DNA from: Cupriavidus pinatubonensis
Lineage (GTDB): Bacteria > Pseudomonadota > Gammaproteobacteria > Burkholderiales > Burkholderiaceae
Direction of reading: 5' to 3'
Length of the DNA stretch: 64,000 nt
Assembly (NCBI RefSeq): GCF_019602855.1
Contig: NZ_CP080767.1
Coordinates: forward strand, 3,224,001-3,288,000
The position numbers and the translations under genes were made by a program. Of the stretch, positions 17,555 to 26,743 are shown in pieces (position 1 is the stretch's first letter; each line of letters begins with the position of its first letter). The notes beneath the pieces were generated by a model, which worked only from the letters and a program-made list of their open reading frames with translations, was not told where the DNA came from and did no database searches.

Positions 17555-17585
17555 ACGCACCGCATGACGCACCGCATGACGCACC
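17555..17585. repeat. Short tandem repeat ACGCACCGCATG
   Basis: Two exact 12-bp copies plus a 7-bp partial copy lie in the gap between the DUF2147 gene and the Bug gene. No function is evident. Confidence 0.6.
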
Positions 17586-17690
17586 TTAAGCGAACTGACA
17601 GCGAGTCCGGGTAACATCGTCCGGCATCCGCACTGCACGGAGTCGTCGTCGCGCTGCGGACCGATCCAACAAGTCGAGTCGGAGACAACC

Positions 17691-18698
17691 ATGCGACAGA
17701 TCCCCGCCAGCCGAGCGCTGGTCCTTGCCTTGCCATCCGTTGCCGCGGCCGCCGCGGTGACCGCGATGACTTTTGCAGTCCTGCCCTCGCAAGTCCATGC
17801 CGCCGATGCGTGGCCAAATCACGTCATCAAGTTCGTCGTGCCGTTCACGGCGGGCGGTGCCAATGACCTGGTGGCGCGTGCCGCGGCCGATGCAGTCAGC
17901 AAGCGCCTGGGCCAGGCTGTCGTGATCGAGAACCGTCCCGGCGCGGGCGGTGTGGTCGGTGCCGACTATGTGGCCAAGAGCAAACCCGATGGCTACACGT
18001 TCCTCGTCGGCGCGGTCGGCACCGTGACCAACAGCCTGATCCGTACGAAGATGCCGTACGCGCCTGACGACCTCGTGCCGGTGTCGCTGATTGCGGTGAG
18101 CCCGTCGGTGATCGTGGCACCGCCATCGCTGCCGGTGAACAACCTGAAGGAGCTGATCGACTACTCGAAGAAGCAAGGCGGCGGCGTGAACTTCGCCACG
18201 GCGGGCAGTGGCAGCACGCCTCACTTCGTCGAAGAGATGCTCAAGGAGAAAGGCGCCGCGCTGACGCCGGTGCCATACAAGAGCGGATCGGAAAGCATCA
18301 CCGCGGTGATGGGCGGACAGGTTGCCGCGACATCCGAAGCGAGCGTGGTGGTGCTGCCGCATATCAAGGCGGGCAAGCTCAAGGCGCTCGGCGCAACGTG
18401 GGACAAACGCATGAGCGCCGCGCCGAACATCCCCACCACGGCCGAACAGGGCATGCCTGAAGTCCGCATCGGACACTGGGCCGGCATCTTCGCGCCCAAG
18501 GGAACCGATCCCGCCATCCTGAAGAAGCTGAACACCGAAATGACCGCGGCAATGCAGACGCAGGAAACGCGCGAACGGCTATTGCCCAATGGCATCGAGC
18601 CGGCCGGCGGATCGCAGGAGAGCTTCGTCGCGTTCATCAAATCCGAGCGTGAACGCCTGGGACGGATCGCAAAGAACGCAAAGATGAGCGCCGACTGA
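17691..18698 (+). CDS. Bug-family (TctC) periplasmic binding protein
   Basis: 335 residues. A long signal peptide ends near VHA-ADAWP (about 38). The Bug fold follows, with IKFVVPFTAGGANDLVARA (ligand-binding first loop), ENRPGAGGVVGADYVAKSKPDGYT, and the second-domain NFATAGSGSTPHF. Such proteins trap small carboxylates for TTT transporters or act in sensing; Burkholderiales carry tens to hundreds of orphan copies. No TctA/TctB membrane genes are nearby, so it is an orphan. A strong terminator follows. Confidence 0.9.
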   Translation: MRQIPASRALVLALPSVAAAAAVTAMTFAVLPSQVHAADAWPNHVIKFVVPFTAGGANDLVARAAADAVSKRLGQAVVIENRPGAGGVVGADYVAKSKPDGYTFLVGAVGTVTNSLIRTKMPYAPDDLVPVSLIAVSPSVIVAPPSLPVNNLKELIDYSKKQGGGVNFATAGSGSTPHFVEEMLKEKGAALTPVPYKSGSESITAVMGGQVAATSEASVVVLPHIKAGKLKALGATWDKRMSAAPNIPTTAEQGMPEVRIGHWAGIFAPKGTDPAILKKLNTEMTAAMQTQETRERLLPNGIEPAGGSQESFVAFIKSERERLGRIAKNAKMSAD

Positions 18699-18745
18699 GA
18701 AATATTTTCAAACTGACTTCGCGGTCATTTTTCTGAATGTATTAG

Positions 18746-18778
18746 AACGGCCCTTCTTTCGACGGGCCGTTTTCTTTC
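18746..18778 (+). terminator. Terminator after the Bug gene
   Basis: AACGGCCC (18746-18753) and GGGCCGTT (18764-18771) form the stem, followed by TTCTTTC. Confidence 0.8.
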
Positions 18779-18922
18779 ATGGCGCCGCGCTGGCAAAACG
18801 CATGGGCGTTCGCTGGCGATCGATTATGGCGCTTTGTCCACTATTCTCGGCTGTTTTGTCTCATATTAGATACATCATAGACGGCCATACCTTGTCTGTG
18901 TCCTATCAGCAACGTGAATTGC

Positions 18923-18942
18923 AACGCAAATCATTCGCATTT
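18923..18942. promoter_or_regulatory. Fur box upstream of the TonB receptor gene
   Basis: On the minus strand this reads AATGCGAATGATTTGCGTT, the form of Fur box common in Burkholderiaceae. It sits in an A/T-rich promoter region 115 bp before the receptor start. This predicts repression under iron sufficiency. Confidence 0.65.
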
Positions 18943-19056
18943 ATATTCTGCGAGCCCAAATCATTGCCCCCTTTGACCGCATTTCCGATTGCAGTGGATT
19001 CGCGCCGGCGGCCGCGCTATATGTGCCCGTAGCGGGGGAACAAAAACACCTGAGCC

Positions 19057-21312
19057 ATGAACCGCCGCTTCCAACGCACCCCCCTTGCCACCGCGCTGAT
19101 CGCCCTGTCCGCCGTCCCCGCTGCAACCCTCGCCCAGCAGGCCCCGGCCACAGCTCCGACGCAACAGGCGGCAGCCGCCACAACGTTGAAGGAGGTCGTG
19201 GTCTCGGGCGCGGCATCGCGCGACGACTTCAACGCCGGCAAGACCTCCCTCAGCAAGCTGCCTGAAGACCTCCACGATGTGCCTCAATCGGTCACCATCG
19301 TGAACAAGGCGTTGATGGAGTCGCAGGGCGTGAATTCGCTCGCCGACGCGCTGCGCAATGTGCCGGGCATCACCATCGGGGGCGCCGAAGGCGGCCAGAT
19401 CGGCAACAACATCAACCTGAACGGCTTCTCGGCGCGTACCGACATCTACCTGGACGGCTTCCGCGACCGCGGCCAGTACTACCGCGACACGTTCGCGCTG
19501 GACCAGGTGGAAGTGCTGATGGGCCCGTCGTCGATGTTGTTCGGCCGCGGCTCCACGGGCGGCGTGATCAACCAGGTCACCAAGAAGCCGCAGCTGAAGG
19601 CCGCCACCGAAGTGACGGGCTCGGTGACCACGAACGGGCTGGTGCGCGCGACCGCGGACTACAACACGCCGACGGGCGAGACCTCGGCGTTCCGCATCTC
19701 GGCCATGGGCCAGGACGGCCGGCCGACCACGCGCGACGAAATGACGGTGCAGGACTTCGGCATTGCGCCGTCGTGGCGCCTGGGTATCGGCACCCCCACC
19801 GAAATCACCCTGTCGGCGCTGCTGCAGCACAACCACGACATGCCGGACTATGGCTTCTCGAACATCAACGGCCACCCGACCAGCGTCGACCGCAATACGT
19901 TCTACGGCTTCACCGACGATCGCACCAACCAGGACATCGCCGCGCTGAACGCCAGCATCTCGCACAAGTTCTCGCCGAACCTGCGCCTGCGCAACCAGAC
20001 GCAGTTCAACTATGTGGAAACCGATGCGCGGGAAACCGCGCCGAACTCGGTCGGCTCGGTCAGCGCGCGAGGCTTCACGCCGCTGACCACCAGCGCCCTG
20101 CCGCTGGACCAGCTGTTTGTGCGCCTGCAGAGCCACGACCGCAAGATCCGCGACTATTCCATCTACAACCAGACGGAACTGACCGCTAACTTCGACACCG
20201 GCTCCATCAAGCACACGCTGCTGGTCGGCGCCGAAATTGGCCATGACGGCTACAACAACCAGAACTATTACCGCAACGGCAGCTGCAATGGCCAGCCGCT
20301 GGTCAGCGGCACGACCGCCGCGACCGTCGGTTACGTTGCCTGCGAGCCGGTAGTCAACCCGGCGTACACCGCCTCGCCCGCCAATGCGCCTGCCAGCACC
20401 GGAAACCTGCAAGGAGGTTCGGCGAACACGATTGCCGCCTACCTGAACGATTCGATCGAGCTCACCAAGCAATGGAAGGCCGTGGCTGGCCTGCGCTATG
20501 ACCGCTACATCGCGAGCGTCAGCAACTCGATCAATTCGTCCAACGACGCCGGCGCACCGTATTTCAGTACCGCACTGGCGAGCGCCGACCAGACCGTCAA
20601 CTTCACCAGCGTGCGCCTCGGTGGCATCTGGCAGCCGACTGAAGCCCAGTCCTACTATGTGTCGTACGGCACTTCGTTCAATCCGTCGCTGGAGCAACTG
20701 GTCGGCACCGTGGGCCAGCAGAGCCTGGATCCGGAAAAGAACAAGTCGTATGAAGTCGGCGGCAAGTGGGACGTGATGGGCGGCGACCTGTCGCTGACCT
20801 CCGCGCTGTTCCAGATCACCAAGGACAATGCCCGCAGCCAGATCGACGCCACGACCTATGCGTTGTCCGGCAAGATCCGGGTAAAGGGCTTCCGCGCAGG
20901 CGCCACCGGGCATATCACCAGCAAGTGGCAGGTGTTTGCCGGCTATACGTACCTCGACGGCGAGATCATCAACGGCATCGCCGCGAGCACCACCGGCAAG
21001 GTACCGACAAACACGCCGAAGCACACCGCCACGGCCTGGACCAGCTATCGCTTCCTGCCGAACTGGGAAGTCGGCGGCGGCGCTTTCTATATGTCGGAGC
21101 GCTTTGCCAACAACACCAACACGGTCCAGGTGGGCAGCTTCGTGCGCTGGGACGGCATGATCGCCTACCATCAGCCCAAATATGATGTGCGCCTGAACCT
21201 GTTCAACATCTTCGACAAGATGTATTACGATGCGCTGATCCAGTCGGACGGCGGACGCTCGGTGCCGGGCACGGGCCGCACCGCCATGCTGTCGTTTACG
21301 TATCGCATGTAA
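19057..21312 (+). CDS. TonB-dependent siderophore receptor (Fiu/PiuA-like)
   Basis: 751 residues. After the signal peptide (ends near LAQQ) comes a plug domain (DVPQSVTIVNKALM, LRNVPGITIGG, LDGFRDRGQYYRDTF, MLFGRGSTGGVINQVTKK) and a 22-strand barrel ending FTYRM. There is no STN domain, so no sigma-factor signalling is expected. It is the catecholate-type class that imports ferric siderophores across the outer membrane using TonB energy. A PiuC-type dioxygenase gene follows after 18 nt, the conserved Fiu-YbiX/PiuA-PiuC pairing. A Fur box lies upstream. Confidence 0.92.
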   Translation: MNRRFQRTPLATALIALSAVPAATLAQQAPATAPTQQAAAATTLKEVVVSGAASRDDFNAGKTSLSKLPEDLHDVPQSVTIVNKALMESQGVNSLADALRNVPGITIGGAEGGQIGNNINLNGFSARTDIYLDGFRDRGQYYRDTFALDQVEVLMGPSSMLFGRGSTGGVINQVTKKPQLKAATEVTGSVTTNGLVRATADYNTPTGETSAFRISAMGQDGRPTTRDEMTVQDFGIAPSWRLGIGTPTEITLSALLQHNHDMPDYGFSNINGHPTSVDRNTFYGFTDDRTNQDIAALNASISHKFSPNLRLRNQTQFNYVETDARETAPNSVGSVSARGFTPLTTSALPLDQLFVRLQSHDRKIRDYSIYNQTELTANFDTGSIKHTLLVGAEIGHDGYNNQNYYRNGSCNGQPLVSGTTAATVGYVACEPVVNPAYTASPANAPASTGNLQGGSANTIAAYLNDSIELTKQWKAVAGLRYDRYIASVSNSINSSNDAGAPYFSTALASADQTVNFTSVRLGGIWQPTEAQSYYVSYGTSFNPSLEQLVGTVGQQSLDPEKNKSYEVGGKWDVMGGDLSLTSALFQITKDNARSQIDATTYALSGKIRVKGFRAGATGHITSKWQVFAGYTYLDGEIINGIAASTTGKVPTNTPKHTATAWTSYRFLPNWEVGGGAFYMSERFANNTNTVQVGSFVRWDGMIAYHQPKYDVRLNLFNIFDKMYYDALIQSDGGRSVPGTGRTAMLSFTYRM

Positions 21313-21330
21313 GCAGGAAAGGAAAGCCTG

Positions 21331-22017
21331 ATGCTGGTCGTCATCCCCCAGGTCCTCAACGCCGAACAGGTCGGCGCCGTACGCGAACGGCTCGAACATG
21401 CGGGCGAGGCCTGGGTCGATGGCCGGGTCACGGCTGGCTACTCGGGCGCGCCGGTCAAGTTCAACCAGCAGATCGACGAACGCTCCGACGTGGCGCTCGA
21501 GTGCCAGCGGCTGATTCTTGGCATGCTCGAGCGCAACCCGCGATTCATCAGCGCTGCGCTGCCGAATATCGTCTACCCGCCGATGTTCAACCGCTACAGC
21601 GAGGGCATGACGTTCGGCGCCCATGTGGACGGCAGCGTACGCATCCATCCGCATGACGGGCGCAAGCTGCGCACCGACATCTCCGCCACGCTGTTCCTGT
21701 CGCCACACGGCAGTTACGACGGCGGCGAGCTGCAGGTGCAGGACACCTACGGCATGCACTCGGTCAAGCTCGACGCCGGCGACATGGTCGTCTACCCCGC
21801 CACCAGCCTGCACCAGGTCACGCCGATTACGCGCGGCACGCGCGTGGCCAGCTTCTTCTGGATCCAGAGCCTGATACGCGACGACACGCAGCGCTCGCTG
21901 CTGTTTGACATGGACAACGCCATCCAGCGGCTGAACCAGACCGGTGCGGACGAGGAAGCGCGCCGCACGCTGGTGGGCTGCTATCACAACCTGCTGCGGC
22001 AGTGGAGCGAGACGTAA
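21331..22017 (+). CDS. piuC: PiuC/YbiX-type Fe(II)- and 2-oxoglutarate-dependent hydroxylase
   Basis: 228 residues, the usual length. The iron ligands are H98 and D100 in FGAHVDGS and H161 in TSLHQVTP, with Arg171 for 2-oxoglutarate (GTRVAS). These PKHD-type enzymes are encoded next to Fiu/PiuA receptors; their substrate is not established, and processing of the imported siderophore is the usual suggestion. The gene is 18 nt after the receptor with GGAAAG before the ATG, so it shares that Fur-controlled transcript. Confidence 0.9.
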   Translation: MLVVIPQVLNAEQVGAVRERLEHAGEAWVDGRVTAGYSGAPVKFNQQIDERSDVALECQRLILGMLERNPRFISAALPNIVYPPMFNRYSEGMTFGAHVDGSVRIHPHDGRKLRTDISATLFLSPHGSYDGGELQVQDTYGMHSVKLDAGDMVVYPATSLHQVTPITRGTRVASFFWIQSLIRDDTQRSLLFDMDNAIQRLNQTGADEEARRTLVGCYHNLLRQWSET

Positions 22018-22041
22018 GCCGAAAGTCTGGTCACGGAAGCG

Positions 22042-22081
22042 AAAAAAGGGCCGGGCGGTGAATCACCGCCCGGCCCTTTTT
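22042..22081. terminator. Bidirectional terminator between convergent iron genes
   Basis: AAAAAAGGGCCGGGCGGTG pairs with CACCGCCCGGCCCTTTTT around a 2-nt loop. It gives a T-run on both strands and so serves piuC on the left and the second receptor on the right. Confidence 0.92.
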
Positions 22082-22098
22082 GCTGACCGCCGACTCGC

Positions 22099-24222
22099 TT
22101 ACATCCGATAGCGAATCGTCGCCATCACGCTGCGGGGCGCACCCGGCATGTTCAGGTTCGGGTTAGTGCCATGCGCCGAAACGATGTAGCTCTTGTCGAA
22201 CAGGTTGTACAGGTTCAGCTGGGCTTCAAACGCGCCATGGCGGTACCACGCCATCATGTCGGCCGTCACGTAGCCGGGCAGCGTGACGGTGTTGAGCGGA
22301 TCGGCGTAGCGCGCGCCTACGAGGTTCAGGCCGGCGCCCACGCCAAAGCCATACCCAAGGCTCTTCGTCAGCCAGACATTGCCTGAATGCTTTGGCGTGA
22401 TCGTTGCGCGCTTGCCCTGCAGCGCGGCGGTCGACTTGGTCACTTCGGCGTCCAGGTAGGCGTAGCCCGCCAGGAAGCGCCAGCCGCTGCCCAGTTCCGC
22501 GGCACCCGAGATCTCCACGCCGTCGGTACGCTGTTCGCCGATCGGGATCAGCGCCGTATTGGTGGCATTGGCCACCTTGATATTGGTGCGCTCGAGGCGG
22601 AAGACCGAGACCGTGGCGCTGGCCTTGCCATCGAGGAAGTCATACTTGGCGCCCACTTCGGTGTTGTTGGTGGTTTCCGGGGCGAGCTGCGTATTGTTGG
22701 CCGCCAGCGCGAAGGCCTCGCCGGACGGCTGGAACGACTTGCTCCACGACACGTAGTACGACTGCGCCTTCGACGGCTGCCACACCAGGCCCGCGCGCGG
22801 GCTCCAGGCATTGTCCGTGCGCGAAAGGTTCTGCAGCCCGGCAATGTTCTGCAGCGTTTGCTGCTCGAAGTGGTCGTAGCGCAAGCCCACCAGCGCCTTC
22901 CATTGCTCGCTGAACGTGACCATGTCCTGCGTATAGAACGCCAGGGTATTGAACACGCCCAGGTTGTTGGTGGTCGGCGTGCCCGGGGCCACGCGCGCCA
23001 GCGTCGGCAGCACCGGGTTGAACAGGTCGAAGCTGCCCGGCACAGGCTTGGTGTTGTTGACCTGGTTCTTGTTCTGCTGGCCGATTTCCATGCCGTACAG
23101 CAATTCATGCTGCATGCCGAAGACGCTGGCCTTCTGCGTCAGGTCGGTCTGGTTGAACCAGCCATGCTCTTCGCGGCCGACATTGCCGTGGTTCATCGTG
23201 AAGGTCTGCGCCGCCTCGTTGACCGCGCTGGTCAGCGTGTTGTTCCGGTCCAGCGAATAGTGGTAATAGCGCGTCGCATTGCGGATCGACCAGCTGTCGT
23301 TGAAGCGGTGGTTGATCGTGGCCGTGCCCGAGTACACACGCGACTGCGAGTAATCAGCATCGCGCGCATTGGCCGCGCCGTAGTAGCGCGATGCCGGCAC
23401 GTCGACCGGCCGGCCCTTGTACGCAGGGATGCCGAAGTCGGTGACGCGACGATCCTCTAGATAGTCGGCCTGCAACAGCACCGTGGTCTCGGGCGCGATG
23501 CGCAGTTCGAGCGACGGCGCAATGGCCTTGCGATCGAGAAACTGCTGCGAGCGATAGCTGTTGGCCTTTTCCACGGCGCCCGTCACACGGAACGCAGCCG
23601 CGCCGTCGGCGAACACGCGGCCGACGTCGGCTTCCGCGCGTCGGTCGGCCCACATGCCGTAGCTCAGCGCGAAGTCGGTCACGTCGACGCCCGGCTTCTT
23701 GGTCACGCGGTTGATCAGGCCGCCCGAGGAGCCGCGGCCATAGAGCACAGCCGCCGGCCCCTTGATGACTTCGACGCGGTCCACGTTGGACAGGTCGCGG
23801 AAGTACAGCGCGTCGTCACGGATGCCGTCGACAAACTGGTCGGCAATCGCCGTGAAGCCGCGGATCGACACCTGGTCCCGCTGGCCGTCGCCAGTGGAGA
23901 ACGACACCCCCGGCACGTTCTTCAGGGCGTCCTGCATGGAGTTGGCATGCTGGTCGCGCATGACATCGGCCGTGACCACGTTGACCGTCTGCGGCACGTC
24001 ACGCAGCGGCGCCTCGGTCTTGGTCGCGCTGACGGTTTTGGACGGGTTGTAGCCAGTGCCAAGGTCCTGGCTGGCATCGGCCCTCACCGTGACCTCCGGA
24101 AGGCTTTGCTGGGACGGCGCGGCGACGCCGGCCTCCTGTGCGAGGGCGATGCCCGCGAGCATGGGCTGGCAGGCGAATACCGTCAGAACGGCACGGTGGA
24201 CCGGATGCAGTTTAAGGCTCAT
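22099..24222 (-). CDS. Second TonB-dependent siderophore receptor
   Basis: 707 residues with a signal peptide (ends near ALAQEA). The plug domain carries RDVPQTVNVVTADVM, KNVPGVSFSTG, FVDGIRDDALYFRDL and VLYGRGSSGGLINRVTKK; the barrel ends ATIRYRM. It is of the same catecholate/hydroxamate receptor class as the receptor at 19057, which it resembles in plug and C-terminus, suggesting an old duplication followed by divergence. The start is taken at ATG 24222 (AGGG 4-7 nt upstream); an in-frame start at 24294 would read through the Fur box. Confidence 0.9.
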   Translation of the reverse strand: MSLKLHPVHRAVLTVFACQPMLAGIALAQEAGVAAPSQQSLPEVTVRADASQDLGTGYNPSKTVSATKTEAPLRDVPQTVNVVTADVMRDQHANSMQDALKNVPGVSFSTGDGQRDQVSIRGFTAIADQFVDGIRDDALYFRDLSNVDRVEVIKGPAAVLYGRGSSGGLINRVTKKPGVDVTDFALSYGMWADRRAEADVGRVFADGAAAFRVTGAVEKANSYRSQQFLDRKAIAPSLELRIAPETTVLLQADYLEDRRVTDFGIPAYKGRPVDVPASRYYGAANARDADYSQSRVYSGTATINHRFNDSWSIRNATRYYHYSLDRNNTLTSAVNEAAQTFTMNHGNVGREEHGWFNQTDLTQKASVFGMQHELLYGMEIGQQNKNQVNNTKPVPGSFDLFNPVLPTLARVAPGTPTTNNLGVFNTLAFYTQDMVTFSEQWKALVGLRYDHFEQQTLQNIAGLQNLSRTDNAWSPRAGLVWQPSKAQSYYVSWSKSFQPSGEAFALAANNTQLAPETTNNTEVGAKYDFLDGKASATVSVFRLERTNIKVANATNTALIPIGEQRTDGVEISGAAELGSGWRFLAGYAYLDAEVTKSTAALQGKRATITPKHSGNVWLTKSLGYGFGVGAGLNLVGARYADPLNTVTLPGYVTADMMAWYRHGAFEAQLNLYNLFDKSYIVSAHGTNPNLNMPGAPRSVMATIRYRM

Positions 24223-24249
24223 TTCCCTGTAATTTTTTGTAATGCTTTC

Positions 24250-24276
24250 GATAAAATGCGAAGCATTATCATTTAC
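24250..24276. promoter_or_regulatory. Fur box of the second TonB receptor
   Basis: On the minus strand, AATGATAATGCTTCGCATTTT covers more than one overlapping Fur hexamer (consensus GATAATGATAATCATTATC). It ends 28 bp before the receptor start codon, where it would block RNA polymerase. Confidence 0.8.
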
Positions 24277-24372
24277 AAGGAGCGGAGGCGTCAAATATGG
24301 GGATAAATGTCCTCTTTGGTATTCCTGGTAAGGCGCTCTCTACATCACAATCAGAGCCTGGCTCGGAGCTTG

Positions 24373-25251
24373 TCATCCAAATTGTTCTGCCAACGCATCG
24401 CGCGCTGCGGCGATGAAATCCGGTTCACCGCGCTTGGCTGGTAACAGGAAGAACTCCGCTTCCGGCAAGGCCGGCAGGCCAAGCCTGCGCTGGCTGGCGG
24501 CATCGAGAGGCGCCACGCCCGGGCCGATCGCCGACGCATTCAGGCACGAGAGGCCCAGCCCTGCAGCCAGAGCGAGATGAAGCCCCGCCACGCCCGAGGC
24601 CGAGTGCGCGATCTCGAACGCCCTGCGCTTGCGCACCAGCAGCTTCACGACAAACTGGTGCAGCGAGCACGAGTCAGGCAGCAACACCAGCGGCAGCGTC
24701 TCCGGCAAGGTGCCCGCCTCGCCCTGCGCCGTCACCCATGACAGCGACTCGCGACGCAGCAGGGTCCCGCGTCGCGCTGCCGCCTGGCCGCGCGTGCCGA
24801 CGATACGCATGCTCAGTCCGATATCGAATGCGTCCATGTCAGCGCTCGCGTCGATCACGGCGCTTTTCATCACCGTGACGTGCAGGCGCAGCAGCGGATG
24901 GCGTTCGCGCAGGCGGCGCAGCATGCCGGCGATCTCCGCAGGCCGGAAATAGTCGGTCACCGCGAGCCGCAACTCCCCTTCCAGCACGCGGCCGCGCAGT
25001 TCCTGCAGCGCCATGTCGCTGAGCGCCAGGATGCGCCGCGCATGTTCCAGCAGGCGCGTCCCGGCAGGCGTCGGCACCGCGCCTTTGCGGCCGCGTGTGA
25101 GCAGCGGCACGCCGGCGCGCTCCTCGAGCTTGCGCAATTGCTCGCTGACCGAGGACTGCGACAGAAACAGCCGGGGCGCCGCCGCGGACAGGCTGCCGCT
25201 GTCGGCCACTGTGACGAAGGTGCGCAAGTGGTCCGTATCGAATCCGCGCAT
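24373..25251 (-). CDS. LysR-family transcription regulator
   Basis: 292 residues. The N-terminal winged helix is MRGFDTDHLRTFVTVADSG with the recognition part SLSAAAPRLFLSQSSVSEQL (about residues 19-40), followed by a co-inducer domain. It is divergent from the tautomerase gene across a 124-bp gap that holds a 9-bp inverted repeat, so it probably controls that gene and itself. The inducer is unknown. The gene ends 150 bp from the start of the second receptor gene on the same strand. Confidence 0.88.
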   Translation of the reverse strand: MRGFDTDHLRTFVTVADSGSLSAAAPRLFLSQSSVSEQLRKLEERAGVPLLTRGRKGAVPTPAGTRLLEHARRILALSDMALQELRGRVLEGELRLAVTDYFRPAEIAGMLRRLRERHPLLRLHVTVMKSAVIDASADMDAFDIGLSMRIVGTRGQAAARRGTLLRRESLSWVTAQGEAGTLPETLPLVLLPDSCSLHQFVVKLLVRKRRAFEIAHSASGVAGLHLALAAGLGLSCLNASAIGPGVAPLDAASQRRLGLPALPEAEFFLLPAKRGEPDFIAAARDALAEQFG

Positions 25252-25296
25252 GGCGATCCTCCGTTGATTTCGATGATTCGGATAAACCGATGGTTC

Positions 25297-25324
25297 ATAT
25301 CGGAATTTCCTGCTTTTCCGATAT
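25297..25324. promoter_or_regulatory. Likely LysR operator between divergent genes
   Basis: ATATCGGAA, ten spacer bases, TTCCGATAT: a perfect 9-bp inverted repeat. A further TCGG-ataaa-CCGA element lies at 25278-25290. Both lie between the LysR start (25251) and the tautomerase start (25376). Confidence 0.65.
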
Positions 25325-25375
25325 TACACCGCCACCTACCATGACATCACCAACCCAACGAAACAGGAGCCAGCC

Positions 25376-25768
25376 ATGCCCCACATCAACCTGCAGATCT
25401 CCGGCCAGCCCGACGCCGCCCTCACCCGCCGCAGCGCCGCCGCGGTGTCCGAAATCACGCAACGCGTGCTCGGCAAGAAGCCCGATGTCATCGCCATCGC
25501 GGTCCAGTACGTGCCGCGCGAGCAGTGGATCATTGGCGGCGAGGCGCTGTCTGATACCGGGCGCAATGCGTTCCATCTCGATATCAGCGTGACCGACGAG
25601 ACGAATACCAAGGCGGAGAAGGCGGCCTACCTGAAGGCCGTGTTCGAGGCGCTGTCGGAGTTGATCGGCAACGTGCATCCGGTTTCGTATATCCACGTGA
25701 TCGATGCGCGCGCGGCGGCGTACGGGTATGGCGGGCTGACGCAGGAGTATCGGCATCAGCATGGGTGA
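25376..25768 (+). CDS. 4-oxalocrotonate tautomerase-superfamily protein
   Basis: 130 residues. Pro follows the initiator Met (MPHINLQISG), and the N-terminal proline is the catalytic base of this superfamily once Met is removed. The length is about twice that of the 62-residue 4-OT monomer, like the cis-CaaD/MSAD or long-chain group. The start has AGGAG 7 nt upstream. It is divergent from the LysR gene. The natural substrate (a keto/enol aromatic breakdown product or a promiscuous one) cannot be inferred. Confidence 0.8.
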   Translation: MPHINLQISGQPDAALTRRSAAAVSEITQRVLGKKPDVIAIAVQYVPREQWIIGGEALSDTGRNAFHLDISVTDETNTKAEKAAYLKAVFEALSELIGNVHPVSYIHVIDARAAAYGYGGLTQEYRHQHG

Positions 25769-25897
25769 GCCAGTGCGCCGCCGGCGTATGGGCTGACCGG
25801 ACATTTCCACGCTTAATCCAGGCCCGGCGTTCTTGTAGATTGGTAGCTTGTTAACTAGTCAGTGCGCGCATGCCAACGCGCTACGAGGATAGCCACC

Positions 25898-26731
25898 ATG
25901 AAACATGTCACCCTGCCTGATGGCGAGCGCATACCCGCGCTTGGCATGGGAACGTGGAATATGGGCGAGAACCGCGCCGCGCGTGTCGAGGAAATCGCCA
26001 CGCTGCGGCTGGGCCTGGACCTGGGCCTGCGCCTGATCGACACCGCCGAGATGTACGGCGAAGGCCAGTCCGAGGAGATGATCGGCGAAGCCATTGCCGG
26101 GCGCCGCGACAAGGTCTTCCTGGTCAGCAAGGTCTACCCGCACAACGCCAGCAAGCGCGGCACCGTGGCTGCGTGCGAGCGCAGCCTGCGGCGGCTTGGC
26201 ACCGATCGTCTCGATCTGTACCTGCTGCACTGGCGCGGCGGCATTGCATTCGAGGAAACGGTGGAAGCGCTGCAGAAGCTGCAGCGTGACGGCAAGATCC
26301 GCCGCTATGGCGTGAGCAACCTGGACCTGTCCGATATGGAGGAACTGTGGGATGTCCCCGGTGGCGACCAGGTGGCGGTCAACCAGCTGCTCTACAACCT
26401 CACGCGGCGCGGCATTGAATGGGATCTGCTGCCGTGGCTGCGCGAGCGCCGCGTGCCGGTGATGGCCTACTCCCCGATCGAGCAGGCGCGGCTGGTGCGG
26501 CATCCGAAGCTCGTGCGCTTCGCGCAAGACAGCGGCATGACGCCGGCGCAGGTGGCGCTGGCGTGGCTACTTGCGCACGACGACATCATTGCGATTCCGA
26601 AGACCGGCCATCGCGAGCGCCTGCGCGAAAACCTGGGCGCGCTACAGCATCCGCTCACGCCGGAACAGCTGCAGGAACTCGACCGCCTGTTCCCGCCGCC
26701 GACTGGGCCAGGGGCGCTTGAAATGCTCTAG
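25898..26731 (+). CDS. Aldo/keto reductase
   Basis: 277 residues with the AKR tetrad: D48 and Y53 (LIDTAEMYGEG), K78 (VSKVYP) and H111 (LLHWRG). The PIEQARL and IAIPKTGHRERL segments fit an NADPH-binding prokaryotic AKR of the YeaE/DkgA neighbourhood, which reduces small aldehydes such as methylglyoxal. The start at ATG 25898 has GAGGATAG upstream; a start 36 nt earlier lacks a site. The gene is convergent with the small lipoprotein gene, 12 nt apart. Confidence 0.87.
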   Translation: MKHVTLPDGERIPALGMGTWNMGENRAARVEEIATLRLGLDLGLRLIDTAEMYGEGQSEEMIGEAIAGRRDKVFLVSKVYPHNASKRGTVAACERSLRRLGTDRLDLYLLHWRGGIAFEETVEALQKLQRDGKIRRYGVSNLDLSDMEELWDVPGGDQVAVNQLLYNLTRRGIEWDLLPWLRERRVPVMAYSPIEQARLVRHPKLVRFAQDSGMTPAQVALAWLLAHDDIIAIPKTGHRERLRENLGALQHPLTPEQLQELDRLFPPPTGPGALEML

Positions 26732-26743
26732 CGCCGGCGCGGC

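Noticed and set aside
17555..17585. 12-bp repeats considered as a CRISPR or integration site
   Set aside because: Only two full copies with no spacers and no integrase or cas gene nearby.
18961..21987. 1008-residue minus-strand open frame
   Set aside because: Lies opposite the TonB receptor and PiuC genes; translation is Arg/Gly/Val-rich with no domain. GC-rich antisense artefact.
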